Origin: Cyanobacteria bacterium HKST-UBA04
GTDB lineage: Bacteria; Cyanobacteriota; Vampirovibrionia; Vampirovibrionales; JAGQHJ01
Direction of reading: 5' to 3'
DNA length: 52,187 nt
NCBI GenBank assembly: GCA_020431915.1
Contig: JAGQHJ010000009.1
Location: 1 to 52,187 of the forward strand
Shown here: positions 18,133 to 26,628 of the stretch, piece after piece
Position numbering within the stretch: position 1 is the stretch's first letter
Layout: the number at the start of each line of letters is the position of its first letter
The notes under the pieces: generated by a model
What the model was told of the DNA's origin: nothing
Database searches by the model: none
The model's input: the letters and a program-made list of their open reading frames with translations, nothing else
Made by a program: the position numbers and the translations under genes

Positions 18133-20499
18133 CTACAGCGCCAAAACCGCCCGGCCCTGCTGGTAGGCATGGGCCAGTAAGGTGGTGGCGGCCATGGCCA
18201 CGTTTAAGGATTCGACGGTTTTTTGGGTGGTAATTTGTACGGGTTCGGCCCGTTCGATGAGGGCCTGGGGCAGCCCATGGGCTTCCGAGCCCAGCAGCAG
18301 CAGGTAGGGGGGCGTGAAGGATAAATACTGGTAGGGCCGGCCCTGGTTGGGGGTGGTGGCGTACACCGGCAGATCGGGGTGGGTGTTGAGGGCGGCAATC
18401 AGGGTGGCGGTGTCTTCTACTTCAATCAGGGGCAACCGAAACACCTGGCCGGCCGAGGCCCGGATAACCTTGGGACTGAACGGATCGGTGCAGTTGCCCA
18501 CCGTCATCAGGGCCGCTGCACCAAAGGCACAGGCCGAACGGATGATGGTGCCCATGTTGCCGGGGTCTTGAATGTCTACCAGCACGACCACCGGGCCGAG
18601 GCGGTTGCGGATGATGGTGTCCAGGGTCAGGGTGGGGGGCCGTTCAAACACCCCCATGCATGGGGCGGGTGACGTGGTGGTGGAGAGCTTGGCCATTACC
18701 GCCTCGGTGACACCGGTCAAACCAATCATGGGCACGGCCGTGCCGGCCATCGAACAGGCATCCGGTGTCCCTTCTCGGACAAACAGCCCCTTGCAGTAAA
18801 GGCCGGCCCCGAAGGCTTCGGCAACGGGATGCTGCCCTTCAACCAGAACCAACTGGTAGGTTTGGCGGTATTTTTTCTGGTGCAGCTGCACCACCTGCTT
18901 GACCGTGTCATTGGACACGCTGCTGATGTGCTGCGTAAGGGGTGGTTCAAAGGCCAGCTGGATTTCAAAGGATCGCTGGCATGGGAAACTTGGGGTGATC
19001 CGGGGCGGATCGCTCAGATCGAAGGACTTGGCCAGTTGCGCCAGGCCGTCGTTGAACGCCTGTACCAGCACAGGGTGGGGTGCAGCAGTTGCCGGGCGGT
19101 TGAGGGCTTCGGCAATGCCGGTGGCTTGTTGCTTGCGAAGCCGGCCCTGATACAGTCCGTCGTCGAGCAGATGGGTGAGCATGCCATGCTGGTGGGCCTG
19201 GCGATTATAGGTGTCGTTTAGTTGGGCCCAGTGTACCGTGGCAGCCATGGCCAGGGCACTGCCAATACGATTGCCTGGCGTGTTCCAGGCGCTATAGCCG
19301 GCCAGCTTGCCCAAGGCGGGCCATGAGGATGTCGCATTGGCGATATCGGTTTCTGGAAAAAAATGGGCCAGCAGGGCTGGATCGCCCCCGTTGGCATAGG
19401 CGGCATCCACCAGTACGGTATGTGGATGGGTCTCAAGCGTGTTTTCCAGCAGGTGGAGAGTGGCCTGGGCATCCTGGCTTGTGGTGGCGGGCGGGCCCTC
19501 GGTCTGTTCCCCTGTGACATGGGCCAGGTGATCGCCCATGGCATGGCCGGTGGCCGGCCCATGCACGACCAGGGCAACGGGTGTATTCTCCGTAGTATCG
19601 GTAGCGGTGGCGGCCCCCAGGGTGTGCATGTGTCGGGTGACGACCTCGCCCAGTTGGCAGCCGTCAAAGCGGGCCATGGTTTGGGGGGTCGAGTCGGGGC
19701 TGTACAGTACGCGAATATTGGGGGGGTGGGGCTCGTTGGCCCAAAGCGCTTTGGCCAGAAGCAGTTGTACGGCCTCGTCGGTTCCCGTTTGCACACGGCA
19801 CCGGTCGTCCAGATGAAGGCTGCTGATGTGGGCCTGCAGCTGTTCGGCTTCTTCCACGTTCAGGCCAAAGGGGCCCGTGTCGTCCTGGCCCAGAATAAGA
19901 TAGTCGAGCACACCGGCTTCAAGCAGGTTGAGCGTGCTTTCGTTGTGGGTAAAATTCAACGTGCGCCGGTCCATAAAATCGTCGATCACGGCTTCGGGCA
20001 GCCCTTGTTCCAGCCCGTAGGCTTTGCGCTTCGTTGGGGCAATGGCTTGTTGATGACAGGCGGTACTGAAGGCATAGAGCTGCTTGCCCCAGGTTTGCCA
20101 GTAGTCCGGTTCTTCTTCGCAGAGGTTGTAGTTAGGGATACGCATGATCGAGCTGATGGCATAACGGGGGCGGTGGGAGGGCAGCAGGCAACCCAGGAAT
20201 CGTGAGACGCGATCCTGGAGTTGTTCGGTGGTTAACGTGTGGCTACGCGAAGGAATGAGCCCGCCGTAGGAAAGGGTGTCGAGGGCTGTAATGGTTGTGG
20301 CGTAGGGGTATTGGGCGGTGGTAATACCCCACCAGTGTATCAGCTCGGCCATGGCGGCCGGTTGCTTGAGGTGCCCCAGCAGTTCCTTGGGGGGCAGTAG
20401 GCATTTTAACCCGGCAATGCCGGCTAGGGTTTTGACGGCATCGTAACAGACCGGTCGGGCATCAACGGGAATAACAATGACGGGTTTGCCAATGGGCAT
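18133..20499 (-). CDS. DUF4127 protein fused to a SpoU/TrmH-type RNA 2'-O-methyltransferase, 788 aa
   Basis: Residues 1 to about 520 match DUF4127: VIPVDARPVCYDAVKTLAGIA, PPKELLGHLKQPAAMAELI, TLSYGGLIPSR, DYLILGQDDTGPFGLN and VDAAYANGGDP. The function of that family is unknown. Residues about 525-788 are a complete TrmH-like methyltransferase. It has a substrate-binding domain (SNDTVKQVVQLHQKKYR), then the three SpoU motifs: DIQDPGNMGTIIRSACAFGA, LLLLGSEAHGLP and TVESLNVAMAATTLLA. Such enzymes methylate a ribose in rRNA or tRNA. The frame is continuous across the junction, with no internal start. The frame opens at 20721, but ATG 20499 (MPIGKPVIVIPVDARP) starts just before the conserved domain and is preferred. 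Upstream lies a divergent DoxX-like gene. Confidence 0.85.
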   Translation of the reverse strand: MPIGKPVIVIPVDARPVCYDAVKTLAGIAGLKCLLPPKELLGHLKQPAAMAELIHWWGITTAQYPYATTITALDTLSYGGLIPSRSHTLTTEQLQDRVSRFLGCLLPSHRPRYAISSIMRIPNYNLCEEEPDYWQTWGKQLYAFSTACHQQAIAPTKRKAYGLEQGLPEAVIDDFMDRRTLNFTHNESTLNLLEAGVLDYLILGQDDTGPFGLNVEEAEQLQAHISSLHLDDRCRVQTGTDEAVQLLLAKALWANEPHPPNIRVLYSPDSTPQTMARFDGCQLGEVVTRHMHTLGAATATDTTENTPVALVVHGPATGHAMGDHLAHVTGEQTEGPPATTSQDAQATLHLLENTLETHPHTVLVDAAYANGGDPALLAHFFPETDIANATSSWPALGKLAGYSAWNTPGNRIGSALAMAATVHWAQLNDTYNRQAHQHGMLTHLLDDGLYQGRLRKQQATGIAEALNRPATAAPHPVLVQAFNDGLAQLAKSFDLSDPPRITPSFPCQRSFEIQLAFEPPLTQHISSVSNDTVKQVVQLHQKKYRQTYQLVLVEGQHPVAEAFGAGLYCKGLFVREGTPDACSMAGTAVPMIGLTGVTEAVMAKLSTTTSPAPCMGVFERPPTLTLDTIIRNRLGPVVVLVDIQDPGNMGTIIRSACAFGAAALMTVGNCTDPFSPKVIRASAGQVFRLPLIEVEDTATLIAALNTHPDLPVYATTPNQGRPYQYLSFTPPYLLLLGSEAHGLPQALIERAEPVQITTQKTVESLNVAMAATTLLAHAYQQGRAVLAL

Positions 20500-20722
20500 G
20501 GGGCAAGGTGACTCAGCGGGGCGGTTAAACCAATAAAGACATAAGGGAGGAGGGGAGGGGCAAACCACGGTTGTTTGGGCGGTTTGCCGGTGCAGACGGA
20601 CGGGCCGTGGCACGACCTCCATTGTATCACCCGGCCAGGTATTCCCCACCCTCCCGTCAGTCTGTTCAAAACCCCCGACAATCTGTACAATGGGGGTGCA
20701 GCAACAGGATTCCCCTCCCATC

Positions 20723-20752
20723 GTCTGAAAATGTCTGAAAACGTCTGAAAAC
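20723..20752 (+). repeat. three tandem 10-bp repeats, possible operator
   Basis: GTCTGAAAA occurs three times with exact 10-bp spacing (20723, 20733, 20743), about one helical turn, 20 nt ahead of the DoxX-like gene and inside the divergent intergenic region. This suggests cooperative protein binding, but no known regulator is assigned. Confidence 0.5.
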
Positions 20753-20772
20753 GCTCGAAGCGAGTATCCACT

Positions 20773-21663
20773 GTGGCAACAAAGGCACGATCCTCAAAAC
20801 GCGGGGCCCCTACCCGCAAACAATCTTCCCAATTACCAGGTCCCAGACGGTCAGAAAAGCGTCCTGGGTTGGCGTCGCCTGCTTTTCGGCTGGATCCCTT
20901 TAGCCTGCGGGCTGGCCAGGTGTTGGCGGGCTTGCGAAGCTTGATAGGATTTTGGCTGTTCCTGCTGGTTTTGCCCCTGCTCGATCGCGATGCGGTGGAA
21001 CAAACCGCCACATGGGTTGTGCAGGCCATGGGGAGCAACCCTTACCCGATTTGTCGGTGGTTGTTTTCGGCAGTGGTGCAGCCGCATTTAACCACGATGT
21101 TGGGTCTGATGGCCGTCGGGCAGCTGGTGATTGGCGTGAACCTGATTATTGGTTTTTTGACCCGACCTTCAGCGGCCTTGCTGGCGATTAGTGCGGCGGT
21201 ACTATTGGTGTTTATCGGGCACGTACACTGGGGGGTCCAGCATGGCCTGATTTGGGGCATGGTGGTCCTTTCGGCCATTGCGTTCAGCCGAGCCGGGGCC
21301 TGGTACGGGGCAGACCGCATTTTGTTTTCCTACCCGGTGACGGCGGCCCCTACCCGGCGCGGCCAAGCCCAAGCCCAAGCCCATGCCCATACGGATGAGG
21401 ACACGTCTGAGCCGGCCCGGTATGAGAGGCCGGCCACCAATCCCAGGGATTCCAGGGATCGGGACGATTTGGCCACCCCGTCGCGTCGGCCCCGAAAGCC
21501 TTCCCCGCTGGAAATGTCCACCCGCAGCAACGTGCCGAACAAGCCCGGTTTGCTGGGCCCGAAAGCCGGGTTTAAAACCCACCAGCAGCAAGCCATTGTG
21601 GAAGCCCTCAACGCGAAATTGAAAAACCGCCGGCCACCGGGTGGTCGCCAGACGGTTTACTAG
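20773..21663 (+). CDS. DoxX-like membrane protein, 296 aa
   Basis: The central region (about residues 45-185) has four predicted membrane helices: LRSLIGFWLFLLVLPLLD, MLGLMAVGQLVIGVNLIIGF, ALLAISAAVLLVFIGHVHWG and LIWGMVVLSAIAFSRAGAW. The end RAGAWYGADRIL is typical of DoxX/DoxD-like proteins, whose members have varied redox-linked or unknown roles. The N-terminal 40 residues are basic. The C-terminal 110 residues are hydrophilic and disordered, with a QAQAQAHAHT stretch. The start is GTG 20773; no ATG is available nearby. Possible regulation through the 10-bp repeats upstream is inference. Confidence 0.75.
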   Translation: MATKARSSKRGAPTRKQSSQLPGPRRSEKRPGLASPAFRLDPFSLRAGQVLAGLRSLIGFWLFLLVLPLLDRDAVEQTATWVVQAMGSNPYPICRWLFSAVVQPHLTTMLGLMAVGQLVIGVNLIIGFLTRPSAALLAISAAVLLVFIGHVHWGVQHGLIWGMVVLSAIAFSRAGAWYGADRILFSYPVTAAPTRRGQAQAQAHAHTDEDTSEPARYERPATNPRDSRDRDDLATPSRRPRKPSPLEMSTRSNVPNKPGLLGPKAGFKTHQQQAIVEALNAKLKNRRPPGGRQTVY

Positions 21664-21694
21664 GCGTCGTTGGGAGGTTGGACGGTGTTGAGGC

Positions 21695-21729
21695 AAAAAA
21701 AAAGAGAACCGTTTTATCGGGTTCTCTTT
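21695..21729 (-). terminator. intrinsic terminator (minus strand)
   Basis: AAAGAGAACC (21701-21710) pairs with GGTTCTCTTT (21720-21729). Read on the minus strand the stem is followed by nine Ts. It ends the transcript of the 725-aa protein and its coupled micro-ORF, and may also stop plus-strand read-through from the DoxX-like gene. Confidence 0.88.
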
Positions 21730-21838
21730 GGATAAACGTGTGGGAAAAACTGAGGTAAGTGATTATCGAGCCGTCGGCAGCAACTGCTTTGGTTTTAGGT
21801 TGCCGTTGGTTCCGGTCGGCTCGGTGTTGCTTGGGGGT

Positions 21839-21988
21839 CTAGCACCTCAATTTGAACTGGGGATCACACGTTTTGTAAATCGGTAAGGCGGTTTGGCGTC
21901 CGTCCACACGAGAGACCGCCATGGGTTGAATGAGGCGTTGTCCACGTTTGTTATGGGCGGATACAGACACGCGGGTGTTTTTTGGCAT
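21839..21988 (-). CDS. micro-ORF of 49 aa, translationally coupled
   Basis: The start ATG (21988-21986) shares one base with the TAA stop of the upstream large gene (TAATG), a classic coupling arrangement. The product starts MPKNTRVSVSAHNKRG and ends YKTCDPQFKLRC. It is basic, soluble, and has two cysteines near its C-terminus. It ends about 110 nt before the minus-strand terminator, so it sits inside the transcript. I do not recognise a family. A chance ORF is possible, but the junction and terminator position support it. Confidence 0.6.
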   Translation of the reverse strand: MPKNTRVSVSAHNKRGQRLIQPMAVSRVDGRQTALPIYKTCDPQFKLRC

Positions 21989-24165
21989 TATTGGTTCAGG
22001 GGTTCGTGAATCTGGTTTTTGATAGCCGCTGCCGAGGTGTTGTAGCCGTCCTGTTCCATTAAGTCGGCGACGGATTTCAGAAAGTCGAGCACCTGGGTGT
22101 TGTTCTGCAGGCCGCCATCCGCCGCCCCGGTGGTTTGGGCCAGTGACGGTTGTGGCTGAGGCGCCTTAGGCGTTGGGGCGGGTTGTGCCGAACGGGTTCG
22201 GGATTGCTCGCTGCCGCGGGCCGGGACAAAAGGAGACGGGGCAAGGCTTGCCTTGCTGGCGGTTCTGCTGGCCGCTTTTGCCGGGGCGTGTTTTTGGGAA
22301 GGCTTGGGCAGGTGTTGCCGGGCGGGTTGAACCGTGCGCGAACTTGTCGACGAAGCCGTTGATCGCCCACGTCGTGGGGCCTGGGGTTCGTTGAGTGCCT
22401 GGGCAAAAATGTTGTGGCCGGGTTGGGCTGCTGTTTGTGCCGGTGCCTGGTAGGATTGCGGTGCCCGTTCGGGCGTCCGGCCCACTGTGGGTCTTTGTGC
22501 CATGGCTGGCTGTGCAGCAGGGCGGGCTTTTGGCGGCGCTTTTTGGGAGGCTTGTTGCCGCGACTGGGGTGTTTTGTGGTTCGAGCGATTATTCGAGCGA
22601 TTATTCGAGCGATCAATGGCGTCGCGGCGGGCCAGCGAGCGTTGCATTTCGCGCTGGGTGGCTGACGGTGCGGTTGGACGTGGCAGCGGATCGACAGCGT
22701 TGCGGTTAGGGTTGTTGTTTAAACTGGGGTGGGCCTTGATGCGCTTAAGGGCCGGTGAGGCGCTTTGGCTGGCGTAGGCCTGGGCACGTGCCTGGGCACG
22801 CAGGCGGTTATTTTGGTTATTAGAAGCCGGTAACGGCGGTGAGGTCGATTCCGGGTGAGGGTGCTGATTCAGGCTTCGCAACCCTACAGGGCGGTTGTTT
22901 GCAGCCGGCTGCGGGCTAACCCGTTTGGGTTGGGCGGCGGTCAGCTCGAAGTTGGCGGGGGTTTGGTTGGTAACCCATTGCCACCACTGCACCAGCAGAT
23001 TGGGTTTCGAGGAGCGGTTTGCAGCCATGCTGAAAGGCGATTGGGCGTTGGCGGTCTTGTTGCGCAACAGGAAGAAGGCACTGGCGCCGAGAGTCATCAT
23101 CAGCAGCAACCAGGGCAGCATGTCCCCCACGCTCAGTTTGGACAGGTTGGTCAAGGCGTTACCCAGGCCGCTACCGAGGGCAGCGAGCCCGTTGAGAATA
23201 CCGCTGCCGAAGTTGGGTTCCTCGTCCAGCACAAACACGTGCTGGCTGGGCGGGGCAAAGGCTTGGCGCTCTTGCAGGGTAATGTAGGGTTGTGGGTCGG
23301 AAGGCAAACTGGTGTCGAACACATCCAGTTCGGAAGAATCTTGTTCGGTCTCGGAATCGGCTTGCTGTGCATCGGTGGCGGTGGCAGTCGTGGTGGGTTC
23401 GGTGTCGGCAGTGTCAGCGGTGTTGCTGTCGCTTGTCTTGTCTTCTGCCTGGGCACGGTTCGAGGTGGCCTCGGTGTCATCAGCTTTGTTGACGGAGGGG
23501 GCAATGGCCGTTGGTTTTGTAGCCGGTTTGGCAGTGGCTTTGGGTACGGGTTTTGAGGGGCTGGTTTTTGCCGTGACCGGTTTTTTGCTGGGGCTATGCG
23601 CGTCGGGGGTGGTTACCTTGCTGGGTTTCTGGGGTGCTTCGGGTTGGGGTTCGGCAGCTTGGGGCGGGGCGGGCAGGTGTGTGGTTGCTGGTCGAACACT
23701 CGGTGATTCGCTCGAAGCGATGTGGCTCGTCGGCCGATCGCTTCGCTGGCTAAACCCAGGCACGGTTACGCTGGGGCTGCCCAGCTGGTTGCCCCGGATA
23801 ACCAGTTTCAGGTGGGTGGCATCAATGGGTTTGAGAATAACCTGTTCAATGTTCTTGGCGCTGGCAAAATCGGTTCGGATGCTGTCTTGCGGGTTGTGGA
23901 CCGACAGCTCCAGTTCGATACGGTTGGCCGATTGGCTACGGACCTTGACGGGTACGGCTTGGTTGGCATTTAAAAGCACACGGGTTTGGCCTGACGAGGA
24001 GTCGAGCAAAATGCCTTTCAAAAACGGGGTGGCGGCCGGAGCGGAGCCCGTATCCTGGCCGGGGCTGGCAACAGCCAAGACCGGGGTGGACAAGCTCAGC
24101 ATTAACGAACTGGCCATAATCGCCAGAACGGTAAGTCCTTGAATTGTGATCGGTCGATGTCTCAT
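21988..24165 (-). CDS. secreted or membrane-anchored protein with AMIN-like N-terminal domain, 725 aa
   Basis: ATG 24165 gives a normal signal peptide (IQGLTVLAIMASSLMLSLSTPVLAVA); the frame extends to ATG 24231 but that would bury it. Residues about 48-125 resemble an AMIN-type beta domain (FLKGILLDSSSGQTRVLLNA, ANRIELELSVHN), which in other proteins binds the cell wall or secretin complexes. A long disordered Thr/Pro/Lys/Ala/Glu region follows, then one membrane helix near residue 350 (MLPWLLLMMTLGASAFFLL). About 360 hydrophilic residues rich in Gln, Arg, Ser and Pro come next, with a tandem SNNRSNNRSN encoded by 12-bp repeats (about 22577-22612). The last 35 residues (VLDFLKSVADLMEQDGYN) look ordered. 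The function is unknown. A micro-ORF is coupled downstream. Confidence 0.65.
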   Translation of the reverse strand: MRHRPITIQGLTVLAIMASSLMLSLSTPVLAVASPGQDTGSAPAATPFLKGILLDSSSGQTRVLLNANQAVPVKVRSQSANRIELELSVHNPQDSIRTDFASAKNIEQVILKPIDATHLKLVIRGNQLGSPSVTVPGFSQRSDRPTSHIASSESPSVRPATTHLPAPPQAAEPQPEAPQKPSKVTTPDAHSPSKKPVTAKTSPSKPVPKATAKPATKPTAIAPSVNKADDTEATSNRAQAEDKTSDSNTADTADTEPTTTATATDAQQADSETEQDSSELDVFDTSLPSDPQPYITLQERQAFAPPSQHVFVLDEEPNFGSGILNGLAALGSGLGNALTNLSKLSVGDMLPWLLLMMTLGASAFFLLRNKTANAQSPFSMAANRSSKPNLLVQWWQWVTNQTPANFELTAAQPKRVSPQPAANNRPVGLRSLNQHPHPESTSPPLPASNNQNNRLRAQARAQAYASQSASPALKRIKAHPSLNNNPNRNAVDPLPRPTAPSATQREMQRSLARRDAIDRSNNRSNNRSNHKTPQSRQQASQKAPPKARPAAQPAMAQRPTVGRTPERAPQSYQAPAQTAAQPGHNIFAQALNEPQAPRRGRSTASSTSSRTVQPARQHLPKPSQKHAPAKAASRTASKASLAPSPFVPARGSEQSRTRSAQPAPTPKAPQPQPSLAQTTGAADGGLQNNTQVLDFLKSVADLMEQDGYNTSAAAIKNQIHEPLNQ

Positions 24166-24704
24166 CGCTTCATCAATCAGTCTTGCGTTCTCGTTGCTTG
24201 CACGTTTATCCAAAAAAGGGAGGGCGCCCATCCGTGGGCTTCAAATAAATCGCTCACACGTTATCTCGAAAACGGTGGGGCGGCACGTTTATCCACTGGG
24301 TTTACATTGGGATTTATGTTGGGGGTTGAAGGTAAAGGGTGCTTTGATTGGTTTGTTTTGGGATTGGTTTGTTTCGGGATTGGTTTGGCACGCAATGCCA
24401 CACGTTTATATTGACAAGATAGAAGGTTGTCAGCCGCCTTTCATCGACCAAGTAGAGGAAACCTTGATGGACGGGGGGGTAATTTCCTCCATTTGCAGTA
24501 GGGGGTGGCCTGGCTCAGAATCAAGGGGTGGGGTGTCGGTGTGTGTGTGTGGGCGGCGATTGAGGGGGGTGTTAATTAATGTAACAAGGCGGGGCGCGCG
24601 CTAGCACAACGACGGCTTGACGGGGGTTCATCCAGCCGTAGAAGAACCGTTGCTTATTGATTGTTGTCAGTTCGTTTTAAAAGAAAGGGGAAACCACGCC
24701 AGCC
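24166..24704. other. gene-free divergent region with G/T-rich repeats and a nested hairpin
   Basis: This region separates the 725-aa protein gene (minus) from the next gene (plus). It contains two copies of GGGATTGGTTTG spaced 16 bp apart near 24359-24386, and GT-rich and G-rich runs near 24520-24560. A hairpin with CAACG-ACGGCT (24607-24617) pairing to AGCCGT (24634-24639) and CGTTG (24648-24652), with an 8-nt bulge, lies 50 nt ahead of the plus-strand gene. It may be a leader structure. The overlapping 152-codon plus frame is not convincing. Confidence 0.45.
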
Positions 24705-25088
24705 ATGTGGTCTAGAGTTTTACCGATGTTGACCCGCGAAGCCGGGGTTGTTGGTGCACAACTAGCAAAAACCACCAGCGTGGCTGGTGCCGAAAGCGTG
24801 GCGGCAAGCTACGTGTCCGGTGCCACCGGCAAAATGGTGGAAGGTACCCTGGGGCGTGTTGTCCCCAAAAGCCTAATGGGCCTGGGCGGTGGGGCCGTCA
24901 CGTTGTACCTCACCGAAAAAGCGACTAATGCCGCGACCTCAACGGCAGAAGGCGTTGTAACACGGACCTTCAGGGCCGGGCGTGACTTTGTGTCCAACCG
25001 TATTTCGGATACCAAGGCCTGGGTCAAAGGCTGTTTCAAACGACGCCGACCTGCCGATGGAGAAAAGCATCTGGATACCTGTGCTTAA
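24705..25088 (+). CDS. hypothetical protein, 127 aa
   Basis: I do not recognise this protein. AAAGGGGA upstream of ATG 24705 supports translation. The middle is Gly/Ala/Val/Thr-rich (GAQLAKTTSVAGAESVAASY, LMGLGGGAVTLYLTEKATN) with one weak hydrophobic stretch at about 55-70. The C-terminus is basic with cysteines (WVKGCFKRRRPADG, ending HLDTCA). It could associate with the membrane peripherally. It is about 190 nt upstream of another unknown gene on the same strand. Confidence 0.65.
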   Translation: MWSRVLPMLTREAGVVGAQLAKTTSVAGAESVAASYVSGATGKMVEGTLGRVVPKSLMGLGGGAVTLYLTEKATNAATSTAEGVVTRTFRAGRDFVSNRISDTKAWVKGCFKRRRPADGEKHLDTCA

Positions 25089-25281
25089 CCGCGCCAATAC
25101 CTGCACGCGCCTAACCGCGCTTAACCATTTCCGCACAAAACAAGCTTCACGGGTGTTCATCCCTGCCAGAGACACCCTTATCTCTGAAAAATCTTACCCC
25201 TAAGAAACCTTACCCTGTTTATTCCGACCTAACCGTTCACCCTTGCCCGCCCTTCATCGATACTAAGGAAACCCACCCCCC

Positions 25282-25761
25282 ATGACACCCCCTATTCCAC
25301 CTGCTGCCGAGCAGTTGCTTGCCCGCTTTGCCGGCAAGTACACCGGTATCATCATTACGGCCTTTACCCTGATTACGTTCATGCCCCAGATTCTCGGGGC
25401 GGTTCAGTCTATTATGGGGTTTGCCCACCGCCTGGTCAGTAAAAAAGCCAGGGATGCCTACCGAGAAGCCCATGGTGAGCAGAATCTGCAAGACCAGTTG
25501 TCTCAAATTAGCCATCAGTTGACCAAACTCGCCGATACCAACCCCCAGGGTAACGATTTGGCTTCGACCCTCAGCCAGCTGCTCGGCGGCAAGGGTCAGC
25601 CTAATGCCTCGGGAGGTAATAAACCCACCTTCAGCGGCTACCATCATACCCTGCAGCCGCCCGTACATCCGGTCCAGGCCATGCACCAGGCAACAGGCCA
25701 CGCGTCTGCCTCGATAACCCGTCCCTACCCAACGTCGGGCGGTGGTGGCCTGCGGATATGA
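25282..25761 (+). CDS. hypothetical membrane protein, 159 aa
   Basis: I do not recognise a family. AAGGAA precedes ATG 25282. One hydrophobic segment, YTGIIITAFTLITFMPQILGAV (about residues 20-41), probably anchors the protein. A charged helical part follows (KKARDAYREAHGEQNLQDQ), then a Leu-heptad-like stretch (QLSQISHQLTKLADTN) and a disordered Gly/Pro/His-rich C-terminus. It is convergent with dgkA, 4 nt apart. Confidence 0.65.
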   Translation: MTPPIPPAAEQLLARFAGKYTGIIITAFTLITFMPQILGAVQSIMGFAHRLVSKKARDAYREAHGEQNLQDQLSQISHQLTKLADTNPQGNDLASTLSQLLGGKGQPNASGGNKPTFSGYHHTLQPPVHPVQAMHQATGHASASITRPYPTSGGGGLRI

Positions 25762-25765
25762 CCCG

Positions 25766-26356
25766 CTAAAGCTGGGTCAGCAAGTCGATAAGCCTGGGCA
25801 AAAACACCCATACGCCCGTGACCACCGAGGTAAAGACAGCAACCACCACGGCGGCGGCCGCTGTATCCTTGGCTACTTTGACGCGGTGGTCAAAGCGGGT
25901 GCCGACCACCGTATCGAGACAGTATTCCAGGGCGGTATTCATCAGTTCGCAAAGCAGAACCAGCCCGATGCAGCCCCCAATGGCCACCCATTCCAACGGG
26001 TTGATGGCCAGCACAAGGGACAAGCCCACGGCAAACAGGGCAATCTGGCAATGGATTCGGAAGTTGCGTTGTGTGGAAAAAGCGTAATGCAAGCCTTCAA
26101 AGGCATAACCAAAGCTGGTCAGCAGCGAATGGGTGTGCAGGGCCTTGTCGCGCCGTGCCGGACTCAGCCAGATGACCCGGTTTAGCCAATGGGGTTGGGT
26201 GTCGGGCTGATTTTGGGTCTGCACTTGCCGGTAGCGACCATTTGGCCCCGTTTTGGCAGCCGTTCCCTCCAGCGGTTTGGCATGGGCCACAAAACCACCG
26301 GTCGATGACAGCGGCTGCTGTGGTGTATCGGGTTTTTGGGGCACGGAAGGGGGCAT
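25766..26356 (-). CDS. dgkA: diacylglycerol/undecaprenol kinase family protein, 196 aa
   Basis: A small integral-membrane lipid kinase; relatives in Gram-positives and cyanobacteria act on undecaprenol. The family motif is present: SFGYAFEGLHYAFSTQRNFRIH (residues 81-102), then CELMNTALEYCLDTV (136-150, E137, N140, E144) and VAKDTAAAAV (161-170). Three membrane helices are predicted from about 103 to 190. The N-terminal 75 residues are an unusual hydrophilic extension for a family normally near 120 aa. AAGG lies just upstream of ATG 26356. It follows pgpH and ybeY in the known order, but with a 272-nt AT-rich gap, so it may have its own promoter (TATACT at 26451-26446 is a candidate). Confidence 0.9.
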   Translation of the reverse strand: MPPSVPQKPDTPQQPLSSTGGFVAHAKPLEGTAAKTGPNGRYRQVQTQNQPDTQPHWLNRVIWLSPARRDKALHTHSLLTSFGYAFEGLHYAFSTQRNFRIHCQIALFAVGLSLVLAINPLEWVAIGGCIGLVLLCELMNTALEYCLDTVVGTRFDHRVKVAKDTAAAAVVVAVFTSVVTGVWVFLPRLIDLLTQL

Positions 26357-26628
26357 AAACCTTGGTTCTCAGTGTCGTAACAGGTCGTAACAGCTTGCAA
26401 CCGCTTGCTTCAATCAGGCGCCTGCTATAGTGGTCGTTCCATTTAAGTATACCGGGTTCTGGGCGCCGGAACCACCTGCGTTTAATGGATTATATATACT
26501 ATTTTAAATCATTTTTATATTTACGCCAGACAGGCAGGCGGTTAAGTCCTTAAAACCCGCGCAGGGGGCTCGTTTGCCTCGGCTTCTAGACGGGGTTTTA
26601 TGGGCTTGGTCGTCGCTTTAAGGGGGCG

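Noticed and set aside
24146-24604. 152-codon plus-strand ORF in the divergent region
   Set aside because: It starts inside the signal-peptide region of the opposite gene, has repeat-driven composition and no ribosome binding site.
26423-26431. extended -10 element TGCTATAGT on the plus strand upstream of dgkA
   Set aside because: No plus-strand gene follows within 1 kb; an antisense transcript to ybeY is possible but unsupported.
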